Assembly: GCA_958299035.1 (NCBI GenBank)
Contig: CATQJL010000316.1
Location: forward strand, 10,324,347-10,388,346
DNA: 64,000 nt
DNA from: Cylicocyclus nassatus
Lineage: Eukaryota > Nematoda > Chromadorea > Rhabditida > Strongylidae
Reading direction: 5' to 3'
Position numbers and translations under genes: made by a program. Position 1 is the first letter of the stretch. Every line of letters begins with the position of its first letter. The notes under the pieces are model-generated. The model searched no databases. It had not been told where the DNA came from and saw nothing but the letters and a program-made list of their open reading frames with translations. This document shows positions 14,591 through 24,047 of this stretch, piece by piece.

Positions 14591-15043
14591 ATGCCAATGG
14601 ACGAGATCGACGTCGCCTTGCACATCGAACCTCTAGCGGATGCCCTCAAAGACATTAAGGAGCGGATGGAGAACGGACTGTCAACAATTAATGCCAAGAT
14701 CGACAATATCATGCAAGCAGTCCAAGCTACGAGCGAGAGATGGTCGATTATTCACCACCAGCTAACTATTATGGTGGAAAGGACTACCCCGAGGTCAAAT
14801 TGCATGTTTTGCACTGTGGAAGACAACAAGGATCAACACCCGACTGGACGTTGCTGCAAATTCCCCGACGCTGTGTCGCGGGCAGTGCAAGCGTCAGCCC
14901 TTGGACTCTGCGAAAGGTGCCTTCAACCGAAACACCACGAAGATTGTGGTGTAACGTGCCCCATTTGCGGCAGGCTGCATAACGTCCTGCTATGCCCAAA
15001 CAGAGGACAGAATGGGCCATTTAAACGGCGAAAGGTTGGTTGA
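14591..15043 (+). CDS. ORF3: accessory nucleocapsid-like zinc-knuckle protein
   Basis: A 150-residue protein between env and the antisense gene. Residues 10-62 look like a coiled coil (ADALKDIKERMENGLSTI...). Then come three Cys/His modules: CX2CX8HX4C, 18 residues, CX2CX4HX3C, 3 residues, CX2CX3HX4C. The Gag of the same element has CX2CX4HX4C, 18 residues, CX2CX4HX4C, 4 residues, CX2CX3HX4C. The matching spacer and order suggest ORF3 arose from a copy of the Gag nucleocapsid region. The C-terminus is basic (FKRRKVG), possibly a nuclear signal. A splice acceptor-like CACGTCAG ends near 14572, 19 nt before the ATG. The role is unknown; an RNA-binding regulator is the natural guess. Confidence 0.75.
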   Translation: MPMDEIDVALHIEPLADALKDIKERMENGLSTINAKIDNIMQAVQATSERWSIIHHQLTIMVERTTPRSNCMFCTVEDNKDQHPTGRCCKFPDAVSRAVQASALGLCERCLQPKHHEDCGVTCPICGRLHNVLLCPNRGQNGPFKRRKVG

Positions 15044-15189
15044 GATCTTACAACCCATCTTATACCTACTAATCAAACCCAAATCCTGGTTACAGTAAAA
15101 GCCCCAACGTTCATTCCATGTTCCCGACCACCTCTCAACCCAATAAGCTATGGTGAGTCTTTGCACTAGTTACAGATTGTTACATAATG

Positions 15190-15195
15190 TTTATT
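15190..15195 (-). terminator. poly(A) signal AATAAA for the antisense gene
   Basis: Minus-strand AATAAA 74 nt past the antisense stop codon at 15269-15271. Confidence 0.5.
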
Positions 15196-15249
15196 ATCAT
15201 AACATTATTATCATTACAATAACAATCACAACATGTCTATATTTACTAC

Positions 15250-15255
15250 AATAAA
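15250..15255 (+). terminator. possible poly(A) signal AATAAA for plus-strand mRNAs
   Basis: Plus-strand AATAAA about 205 nt after the ORF3 stop. It would make the plus and minus transcripts converge and overlap by a short 3' stretch. Confidence 0.35.
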
Positions 15256-15268
15256 CAACAAACAGCTA

Positions 15269-15716
15269 TCACGAATTAATGCCGTCCCCGATGTTACGTC
15301 GCAGAGTGGACATAGCCTTCGACAGAGCATTGTTAGCCGCTTCCAATAATGCCATGTCCTCCATTGACCTCTTCAACCATGCTTGTTTGGCCCTTGACGT
15401 CCATCGCTCATTAGACAACTTCTCAGTCAACTCTTCGGCGCTCTAAAAAGAAAATACTTATCAAATTATTCACAACATGGAACAAAAATGTCTTACCTTT
15501 TTGAACTCATCCCTTTCCCGTTCGGCTGCATTCAGTTTCCTACGGAGCATATTGATTTCTCTGTCCTTATCGATGAAGTCCTGTAATTATAAAAAATAAA
15601 AATTAATTCACAAAATAGCCACAAAAACCCTCAAGGTAAAAAGAAATGCGATGAACATATCTTTAATTACTCACCTGGTTACTTCTCACGGGCGCTACTT
15701 CATTAACAGCGGGCAT
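15269..15716 (-). CDS. spliced antisense gene inside the retroelement, coiled-coil protein
   Basis: Three minus-strand exons: 15675-15716 (ATG to donor CAG|GTGAGT), 15497-15580 (acceptor ATAATTACAG, donor AAAAAG|GTAAGA) and 15269-15442 (acceptor TTTTTAG, stop TGA). The lengths are 42, 84 and 174 nt. Both introns (94 and 54 nt) are phase 0 and each exon is open throughout. The product would be 99 residues: a short N-terminal tail (MPAVNEVAPV), a charged helix (DKDREINMLRRKLNAAERER) and a long helical C-terminal part, consistent with a coiled coil. A pyrimidine-rich stretch ending CTACTCTAG about 12 nt before the ATG could be a trans-splice acceptor. AATAAA lies 74 nt after the stop. I do not recognise a family. 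A host exon carried along or a chance frame is less likely given two matched intron pairs. Confidence 0.8.
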
Positions 15717-15729
15717 CTTGCGTTAACTC

Positions 15730-16386
15730 TAGAGTAGCAACATAAGGGAAGACCAAGCAAGAAAAAAAGATAGCAAAAAATAAGGAAGAAATAGGCAAAT
15801 GGCTGAAGAAGCGGCTTAATCACCCTTTTATGCAGCCAGGGTGACATCTTCTTGCGCAAGAGCAGACGCGCGTTAAGCATATCAGTCTAAAATTGAAATA
15901 TCAGTCAATCAAATCCTTGAAAGACGATATGCGTCTGCTATGCGTCTGCTCTGACGCATCAGCTCGAATATGGCATCCAGTACCACTCAATATTCCCATA
16001 TATCCCAGTAGGGAATGATTTATTATAAATTTCAATAATAATATACTTGATCTAGATCTTCTCCAGTTCGTCAAGCCCAACTCCGCCGCAACTACGTACC
16101 CTCCACTTCTCCTTCGCCTCAACATCGCATCCAGTCTTCAGCCGCTCGACAAGTTTTTTTGTTGTTCCGTTCCTTTCCCCCCTCTATTATACGTTTTTGT
16201 AACTCCTTGTAACATTTTGTTGTTAATTCTGCTGTTTCCATATCATTTTCTCTGTTTCTTGCTGTTCTTATACCCATTGCGAAATATCCCTTCCCTTTTT
16301 TTCATCCTTCCTTTTTTCTGTTTTTCCCTTTTTTTTCATCATGCCGAATGAGAAAATTCCTCATTCGGAAAGTTAATTTTTTGTCT
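15730..16386. other. region between antisense gene and 3' LTR
   Basis: No strong gene. A minus-strand open stretch at 15901-16125 and a plus-strand one near 16058-16160 are not supported by splice sites that keep phase. The region should hold the promoter of the antisense gene. It is pyrimidine-rich on the plus strand from 16150. Confidence 0.4.
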
Positions 16387-16395
16387 GGGGGGGAG
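16387..16395 (+). promoter_or_regulatory. polypurine tract
   Basis: GGGGGGGAG directly before the TG of the 3' LTR; primes plus-strand DNA synthesis. Confidence 0.8.
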
Positions 16396-16686
16396 TGTCG
16401 TGATAAACACACGACTCCATGCCCAAATTGTAACTCTTTGTGACCATTGTGTTTACATGTAAACTTTTCACAAAGAGTCCGCCATCTGGCGGACTCTTTG
16501 TGCCCGTTAGGGCCAGCCTCCTGCTGGCCAACTTTACCCCTCACCCTGGCCAACTTTACCCCTCACTCTTCACTGTATCGTGTGCCGGAACAAGCCGGCT
16601 GTATTTGTGCTCCGATAAACATTCTTACTCCCCAAGTGTTGGCTGAGTCATCGAAGAGTCCCCCAAAAACCCACTGAACCACCACA
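16396..16686 (+). repeat. 3' LTR (291 bp)
   Basis: Identical to the 5' LTR apart from one substitution and a tandem copy of a 22-bp unit (around 16545-16566). It is followed by ACCAC (16687-16691), the second target duplication. Confidence 0.95.
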
Positions 16687-16691
16687 ACCAC

Positions 16692-16770
16692 GGGGAATCG
16701 ACGTTTTGACTCAGATTTGGTCTTCTTCTTCGGAACAACTTCCTCACTAATTGTGGCGACTTGAGGCTTA
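16692..16770 (-). pseudogene. tgs1: probable upstream TGS1 exon severed by the BEL element
   Basis: Minus-strand frame reading PQVATISEEVV then PKKKTKSESKRRFP runs into the target duplication GTGGT and continues at 6072-6068 as VVY. A donor TACG|GTGAAG there keeps phase with the next TGS1 exon (EKTVKENEPS). The acceptor of this exon is unclear (between 16763 and 16800). Gene membership is inferred from strand, order and phase, not from homology, since the TGS1 N-terminus is poorly conserved. Confidence 0.5.
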
Positions 16771-17080
16771 TGGTATAGCCTAATGTGTAAGGGCGTATGG
16801 CAGGCCCTTTTTAGTACAATAAGAAAGTGGTTCAGTGGTTATGTTTATCAGGATATTGACAAGGTGCTCGGAAGAGCGCAAAACGAAGAGTGCGGGGCTA
16901 CGCGCCCCGCCCCTGATGCAAGAAAGGGGGCCGCCATCGGCAGGGGTTCTGGCGTGGCCAGAACACTCCGCGCGACGACAGCCAAAAAATTAACATGGCA
17001 AGTTAACACAAATATAAATGAAATGATCATTCCTTGGAGGTGCTTCGTATTAATCGGAATGGATGTGGCAGCTGGTCGTG

Positions 17081-17106
17081 GTTGGTGGTGGTGGTGGTGG
17101 TGGTGG
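17081..17106. repeat. (GGT)n microsatellite
   Basis: About eight GGT units followed by GGT-rich imperfect sequence up to the assembly gap. Confidence 0.9.
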
Positions 17107-17169
17107 CAGTTGTGGCAGGTGGTCGGTGGCGGTTGCGGAGGTTGATCGAGGCGATGGCAGAGACGGTAG

Positions 17170-17669
17170 NNNNNNNNNNNNNNNNNNNNNNNNNNNNNNN
17201 NNNNNNNNNNNNNNNNNNNNNNNNNNNNNNNNNNNNNNNNNNNNNNNNNNNNNNNNNNNNNNNNNNNNNNNNNNNNNNNNNNNNNNNNNNNNNNNNNNNN
17301 NNNNNNNNNNNNNNNNNNNNNNNNNNNNNNNNNNNNNNNNNNNNNNNNNNNNNNNNNNNNNNNNNNNNNNNNNNNNNNNNNNNNNNNNNNNNNNNNNNNN
17401 NNNNNNNNNNNNNNNNNNNNNNNNNNNNNNNNNNNNNNNNNNNNNNNNNNNNNNNNNNNNNNNNNNNNNNNNNNNNNNNNNNNNNNNNNNNNNNNNNNNN
17501 NNNNNNNNNNNNNNNNNNNNNNNNNNNNNNNNNNNNNNNNNNNNNNNNNNNNNNNNNNNNNNNNNNNNNNNNNNNNNNNNNNNNNNNNNNNNNNNNNNNN
17601 NNNNNNNNNNNNNNNNNNNNNNNNNNNNNNNNNNNNNNNNNNNNNNNNNNNNNNNNNNNNNNNNNNNNN
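17170..17669. other. assembly gap (500 N)
   Basis: Exactly 500 Ns, a conventional gap size, so the true length is unknown. The gap joins a GGT-rich tract to an LTR fragment. Confidence 1.
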
Positions 17670-18226
17670 CCATCTACGCTGTATTGATATCATCATTATC
17701 GCCATGATTCCACCTTCGGAACAGTTGCGGAAGCCATACCCTTTGATAATTATCCAATTTGCAAGCTTATTTTGCTCTTCTCCAGATCGAGACGAGCTTT
17801 TCTTTTGATAGGGCGTGCGAAAGCCGTTTTTTCCTATCAGCCCTTTTCCCCCTGTCCACATGCATTCGAAGAGCAATAAGCGACTGAGCAATGATGCGAT
17901 CAACAGCATTTTTCCTGCCCGCAGTCAGTGACAACAAATGGTTTATAGGCAATCTTGATGGCGAAAATGGTTACTATTGCCCCCTTCTGCGGATGAAAGC
18001 TCGGGACGAGCTTTACTATGGAATGGACATGTCGAGACGCAGACTAATTAGATGGTCCGACAGTCCCCACGAACTGGGCGGTGCCCAGAATCTCCAGATG
18101 AGCTGTGCCTTACCGGGTGACCGGCGGTTTTCCTTCCCCTCTCATTCTATTTATAAATATATAATAAAGATTCTAGTCATAATGTTATGTTCATATAAAG
18201 TAAGACAATCAGGGTGAAGGATTCAA
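17670..18226 (+). repeat. Gypsy-family LTR fragment
   Basis: Shares ATATCATCATTATCG, GAGACGAGCTTTTCTTTTGA, GAATGGACATGTCGAGACGC and the TATTTATAAATATATAATAA block with the LTR at 20403. It is truncated on the left by the gap and diverges from the others after GATTCAAG at 18225. Confidence 0.75.
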
Positions 18227-19731
18227 GGAAAAATTGATGACTCAGAAAAAGAGATTTTGTTTTGCTGTTCTAGGAATGTAAATCTTATCAAAGGAGATGC
18301 AGAAAACTAATTTTCCTAGACTTTGGTTACAGTCAACTCAAAAAAAACTAATTTTCCTAGTCTACTGCCACGAGCATCAGTACCGCCGCTTCACGAAGCA
18401 GCTTCTTGCTACTTGCTACGCAGATTTGAGCTCAAAAATAGTAGTTTTCTGTTTCAGTAGATCAGCGATAGAGTTTTCAAAAAAAATTCTTCAAGACTCG
18501 TATGTTTTGCTAGCAACTTATAAATAAAATTTTAAATCGCTCTCAATCTTCATGAAAGCACTTATCGATTTGAGTTGCTAAAATCTCGTTTTTTTTGTTT
18601 CACCAATTTCTCAACTTTGTTACATAAGTCTCACTTTCGAAGCAACGTCGAGTACTTTCTTAGAAACCGTCAACTACTGTGCATGAATTATACCGATTTT
18701 TTGAACCCAAACTTTATGAGGTCCAGAAAAAAAAGTCATTTAGTAGCCTGATCATCCTTCTCGGTCGAATTCAGATGTTCAGAGCTCTGGAAAAAGACGG
18801 AAGGGTCTCACTCTGGGTTGTAAAATGTCACTAACAAATTTTTTCAAATGTAAAAGCACTCTTTTGCAGCCGAGCAATACAGCTAGTGTTCAAGGCATCT
18901 AGCCTCGGGTTCGGAACTTACTAAGTGTTTTTTTTTCTAAAACAGCTTAGTTTCTTGAAAAGAAATTCAAAAAGGTCAAAAAACCTCCATTAAGCGGTGT
19001 CCTTTGACATTGCAACAATCCTTCATGGCACTTTTCAAAAAGGTTGCATGACATGACTGACAAAACTGACCATACAAACTGCATATTTAAAAAGTTTTTT
19101 TTTTGCTTTATCGTTTGGTTTCTCACTTCATCCATTGAAATCTTTGAAAAGGTTTGGAGGTGAGACCTATGTCTTACTTGTTCTCTCATCAAAAAAGGAA
19201 AATACTGGTGAAATTGATCTTTTTTCAGCATCAGCCACTACTTCTTGAAACTACTATTCTATACTTTTGACAAATGATCCAAGACCGTTCAACATAGGTT
19301 TCCAAAAAAAAGTGGCGAAAGGGATACACATTCTTTCACTTTGCATTTTCGTCGGCGCTTAGCAGGTGGATTTCAACCATCGGTTATCATCTACCATACA
19401 AAAAAAATTCTAGCAAAACATAAGATAATTATTTGAATTCAACTGAATTCAGCCGTGGTGCAAGAAACATCCATAGCTGTCCATTTCAGAAAGAAAATGA
19501 CAGCATAAGCGTCGCTGGCACTTTTCGGTTCATCGAACACTTACCTTTGATTCGAAATCAGTATTTTTCTGATTGTAAAACGATCGTGCGAGAGTCCTGT
19601 ACGAGTCTCAGCTCGCGCGACTAACACGTTCACGACAGTTTCAGATATGCGAAAGCGAGGCTAAGAAAAAAGTGCGAGTAAACGTAGAAGAAATAGTACA
19701 GTGGCATCAAAACTATTCTGTTTCCTACTTA
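18227..19731. other. no supported gene
   Basis: AT-rich. It holds a short duplicated phrase AACTAATTTTCCTAG at about 18307 and 18347. A fragment near 18770 resembles the pol C-terminal end seen at 20366. No exon chain found. Confidence 0.5.
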
Positions 19732-20179
19732 CAAGGGAATGGTCAGAAGTCGAAGTGGCCAAACCAAACAAGCTGTATATCATTCGATGCAGTATAAAAC
19801 GCTGGCTTCGAAACTGTCTTTCTTATCTGCTTCCCGCTTCTGTGGACGAAGCTACAAGCGGTTTTATTGTGAAATAATCGTACGTAAAAACAGCGAAATT
19901 GAGCACATTGTTGCACTAGCTCGGCTTCTGGCTTCAAAAATTTTAAGTAAGCTAGCTGCATGTTTTGGCCAGCATTGAGGCGAAAGAGGCTCTGTACGGC
20001 TAAATTTTCAATTTCACGCATAATTTCTAAGCAAAATAATGGTCTTTAATGGCTTATAAGTTCGTCCAGAAAAGCGATAAGCAGATAAAGAAGACAGATT
20101 TAGAGTCAGCGCTTCATGCTGCATCTAACGCCACGCAGCTTGTCTGGAATGGCCACTTCGATTTCTGACCATTCCCTTG
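19732..20179. mobile_element. palindromic MITE, TTA target duplication
   Basis: 448 bp; termini CAAGGGAATGGTCAGAA in inverted orientation, with imperfect complementarity for over 100 bp. It is flanked by TTA at 19729-19731 and 20180-20182. A 3-bp TWA duplication suggests a PIF/Harbinger-type MITE. No transposase. Confidence 0.75.
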
Positions 20180-20365
20180 TTAGTATTTTCGTATAGCCGT
20201 TTTATGAAAATCTTGTTGTCGTCGTTGTTCTCATGTCAAGTGTTCACCATTGTATCATAACCGATTTTCTGTTCGAATTTTAATCTACACTCACAGCATG
20301 AGGAAATCAGAAACTATATGCCCCATTATATTGTGTTCACCTTTGTATTATTGTTTTCTGCCATC

Positions 20366-20402
20366 AGATGTTCAGAGCGTCTGAAAAGAGGATGTTTTGA
20401 GA
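20366..20402 (+). pseudogene. tail end of a Gypsy pol, directly before an LTR
   Basis: Encodes a stub like RCSERLKRGCF, matching the RRSERLRQTT end of the pol at 32580-32641 in the same position before the LTR. The rest of that element is not recognisable upstream. Confidence 0.5.
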
Positions 20403-21510
20403 GCCAGTAGCAAACTTCTCATTAACTTCATTTAAGCAGCGGCTACTGGCGCAGAGTAAGTTTGCCGCAAGCGTCTGCACTATAACAAGAAACACTTCTC
20501 CGATGGGCGACTCGGAGAAGCCTTTCAGTCATTCAAAAAAAAATTCACACCACGCCCTTGTGGGCAACGTTAGGGAAGTGTTCCCTCATGAGTTGCCCAC
20601 ATGATAGATACCGAAAATTTCATGTTGTTGCCCTTGATTTTCTTTTTCTGAATGCTGTAACGATAAATCTTTAAAATCTCAAATTTTTGAACATTCTGTC
20701 ACATTAACAGTTTTGATTTGCATTTGAAATGATTGTCTGCATTTTTTTACGTATATGTATTTCTTCAGCATTTATGCCAACCCATGGCTACACATCAAGG
20801 CCTTTCAAGTATTAACTTATGCTTCCTACCATGGTGTTTTATCCACATTCCAAGCATTCCCACGACGTTTTGATATCATCATTATCGCATTCATCCTCCT
20901 TAATTACGGAAGCCTTATTCGCGCACCAGTTTAATAACAATCCCATTTCTAAGCTCATTTTGCTGCGCTTGATTCTAAGCTCGAGACGAGCTCTTTTTTT
21001 TGACAGGGCGTGCGAGAGTCGTGCCTTTCTAACAAGCCCTTTTCCGCCTGTCCTTATTCGCGAGGAGCGATCCAGCAACGAAGCCCAATGAGCAATCAAC
21101 AATACAAACCCTGTGTTCAACCAAAGCAACAACAACAAATGGTTTATGGGCAATCTTATGGCGATAATGGTTTCAAGAGTACCCTACTGAACCCAGTCGA
21201 AACAACGAGACAAATGGTACATGGGCAGCTCGATGACGATGACGGATTCCTAATCTCAAGCCATGGTCAAAGATGAAAGCTCGGCACGAGCTTTACTATG
21301 GAATGGACATGTCGAGACGCAGACTAGTTAGATGGTCCGATAGTCCCCACGCCAACTGGGCGGTGCCGAGCAACTCCAGATGAGCTGTGCCTAACTGGGT
21401 GAACCGGCGGTTTCCCTTCCCCTCTCATTCTATTTATAAATATATAATAAAGATTTTAGTCATAATGTTATGTTCATATAAAGTAAGACAATCAGGGTGA
21501 AGGATTCAAG
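20403..21510 (+). repeat. Gypsy-family LTR, split by a hAT-like element (rest at 23040-23068)
   Basis: Similar along its length to 32651-33856: GCCAGTAGCAA start, AAGTTTGCCGCAAGCG, GCCCTTGTGGGCAACG, GAGCGATCC and ATGGACATGTCGAGACGC blocks. The end is displaced to 23040-23068 by the insertion at 21511-23031. Confidence 0.8.
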
Positions 21511-23031
21511 CAGGGTCAAGCGTGTGATGCGACTGTCGCAACAGGGGGTCGTAAAGGGGGCCTACGGTGAGGGGGGGGTCGTAAGAGGGGGTGGTTTGGA
21601 TAAAAAACCGTACCATTGAAAGCAAATCAAATAGCAAGTAATTATTACATGTTCTTAACAATAAATTCTGGAATGCCGTGTAACAATGTATCAAAAACGA
21701 GTGAACAATAATTTGAAAGCATTTGCAAGCTTAGAAATTCGCTTCATTTGCTGCACTTTTGGAAGATTATGACTTAGTTCTTTTTTTATGGGAATCGCTA
21801 TTTCTCCCGCAAATATTGTCTCAAACGGGGATCGAACCCTGCTGGCATGACTTTTTCCAAAAAATAAACACTTTCAGAAGCTCAAATGCTACTAAAGGCA
21901 TGTATGTGTGATAAAGATGTTGGATGTACCGATTGGTGTAGACATCCTGCTTCCGAAGGCTCACTGAAGACCCGCACACTCGACAAAAGCGCACATGTAG
22001 ATCAACGATAACAATCAGTAATTCATAAATCTTTTTGTAGTGCCATTTATGCGGCCCTTACAATTTATATGGATTTTAGATAAGCCCTGCTACTGCTGTG
22101 CGAAATCTGGTGTTATTTTATAAACTGCGGATTTTCTTATGATTTTACGTATGGTAGCAAAAAATGAGAAAAGGGGGGGTCGTATCTGCGCCTGATCTAA
22201 ATTTCTCCGGAGCTATTGAAGCTTGTTAGCTGCAAAATTGCTGTAATACGAGGACCATCCCTCTAGTTTTTATCATAAGAATTTCAGGCTGTTTTATTAC
22301 TTCTCTGGTAGGTTACAAAATCTTAAGCTCAAAAATCCCAGTTTTTGCTTTTTAGGATCGCATCTAAATTTGCGAGAGCCTGATCTAAATTTTTTCGAGC
22401 TCACTGCTCCTCAAGGGCTGAAACTTTTTCTATGGATAGTCTGGGCACTTTGCTACAAAACCTGTTCTTTTCAGCTTTTCAGTCTTTTCCTGGCCTTAGG
22501 TACGAATTTTCAAACTACCGTGCTCATGCATGTTTTTGACGTCGTTCTGGACGGCGCTAAAGCGGTTTTTTTCGCAGGAAAAACTGTGGAAGAGGTAAGA
22601 ACTGAGTTTCTTAGTCGAAAACATCTTCTGTAGTTCAAGCATGTCATTTTGTTCTCCGTGTAAAAATTTGTGTCGCATACGGGAATCGAATTTGCTGGCC
22701 CCTGAAGTATGCCTGGAAATTCAAAAGTAAACTTGCAGAATCTCAAACATTATTGAAGGTGTGTATAAGTGCTAGGGATGCTGGGAGCACCCATTGGCCT
22801 AGAAATTCTGCTTCCGAAACCTTGCTGAAGTTCTCACGCAGGTGGTTTTTGAGATAAACATTCGTTTATGCAGGTTACCGCGAGAGATGTGGGCAGGGGA
22901 GGTAAGGGGGATAGATGGGGGAGGGGAGGGGATGGGGGAGAGGGGGGGGGGGGGGTCGTACGGATGGGTACCTTCAAGGGGGGGGGGGTCGTAAATGAGG
23001 GTCCAGGATCGCATCAACACGCTTGACCCTG
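21511..23031. mobile_element. non-autonomous hAT-like element, 8-bp duplication
   Basis: 1,521 bp with inverted ends CAGGGTCAAGCGTGT, flanked by GATTCAAG at 21503-21510 and 23032-23039. The CAGGG terminus and 8-bp duplication fit hAT. Several GGGGGTCGTA motifs lie just inside both ends and at about 22175, like subterminal transposase-binding repeats. Two GATCTAAATTT phrases occur in the middle. No transposase frame. Confidence 0.8.
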
Positions 23032-23068
23032 GATTCAAGTCAAGAGAGTGCACCTCCTGGACTCGACA

Positions 23069-23310
23069 TGTCAAGTCTAACGAGTTAATTACTCTTGGGA
23101 CTTGATCCCTCTACCCTGTTAATTGCATCTTAACAGAAGAGTTTCTTGACTAGATGATTTTATCATTATAGTATATATATAAAAATGAGGGACATAATTG
23201 GGGAGGGGACCACCGAGCACCCGGGGAGTGCCAGCTTATCTGGAGATTCTGGGCACCGCCCAGTTGGCATGGAGACTGTCGGACCATCTAATTACTCTGC
23301 GTCTCGACAT
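23069..23310 (-). repeat. inverted LTR fragment
   Basis: Reverse complement of the last about 250 bp of the LTR at 33606-33856. Its terminal TGTCAAG abuts the ...CGACA end of the preceding LTR, so two LTR 3' ends meet head on. Confidence 0.85.
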
Positions 23311-23812
23311 ACAGACATTACGATAGGATTGAAATCGTGAAAATTGGTAACAGGCAGGTTGAGATCGGCTTTTGTGCTAAACGATGTCTCAACTTGTTTT
23401 TCGTTCTGTAAATTTGGATAGACTGGATCGCGCGTTTGAGACTGATTGTCTTGAAATGTAACAAAGCTATGAGTTTCTTGAAAATGCGGAGCAGATGCCT
23501 CAACATTATGTTCTATTTTCGCAGTTTTCTTATGAAACGACTAACAATAATAACAAAGTCATCTACAAGCGTAACAATAAACTATAAAGAAAAACAGGTT
23601 GTTTTTGAAAAATGTGCAGTACCAATGGTTGATCCTAATGGTGATCTCGTGCTCGCCGAACCCGTTTACTTATCTTGCAAAACAATTCTCAAACCGCCTT
23701 CTGATACTGTTGTACAAGGCACTATAAGATCTTCTTATCCTCCCGACTGGGAATTTATGACATGTGACGACCCTATAGTCACTTTACCATCAGGTGTCGT
23801 TATAGGCAAAAC
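23311..23812 (+). pseudogene. Ty3/Gypsy element A, region after the protease (left fragment)
   Basis: Plus-strand frame open from 23436. The part from about 23600 (PMVDPNGDLVLAEPVYLSC, then PPSDTVVQGTIRSSYP) is the linker between protease and reverse transcriptase. It reads straight into the frame at 27768 once the nested element B is removed (IGKT joined to LSCPGSNG). Gag and the left LTR of A are missing, replaced by the inverted LTR fragment. Confidence 0.7.
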
Positions 23813-24041
23813 TGTAGTAGAACGCGTTGAGTCGTTGACGATTTATTAGAAAAACACAAGAGCTCCCCCTCTGCCTATTGGCGTACATGCCGGTTCAGGT
23901 ACGGGTTCACTAGGAATAACTAGAGAACAACACACACAAATATATCAAGGTGCGGCGGGTACGCCGCAAACACAGAGACCATATCGACCTAGCCTATAGT
24001 GAGTGAGCAAGTTCAAATACAAGGGACGGCTCTACAGCACC
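23813..24041 (-). repeat. 3' LTR of Gypsy element B
   Basis: 229 bp. Aligns with 27546-27762 apart from a 12-bp net difference near the GGTTCAGGTACGGG stretch and scattered substitutions. Confidence 0.85.
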
Positions 24042-24047
24042 TCCCTC

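Larger units (their letters stand above)
6078..16686 (+). mobile_element. BEL/Pao LTR retrotransposon with env and two accessory genes
   Basis: A complete 10,609-bp element: LTRs with TG...CA ends, tRNA-Gly primer site, gag-pol, env, ORF3, a spliced minus-strand gene, polypurine tract and 5-bp target duplication. The domain order PR-RT-RH-IN in one frame with a Gag of the DUF1759 type and a DUF5641-like integrase tail identifies BEL/Pao. Near-identical LTRs show recent insertion. It landed in a coding exon of TGS1 in the opposite orientation. Confidence 0.95.

Noticed and set aside
14740..15020. Alternative frames over ORF3 on both strands
   Set aside because: The 14591-15043 frame carries the ordered Cys/His modules; the others are shadows.
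16848..17909. A long minus-strand frame of 353 codons
   Set aside because: More than half is the N gap; the rest is LTR and GGT repeat.
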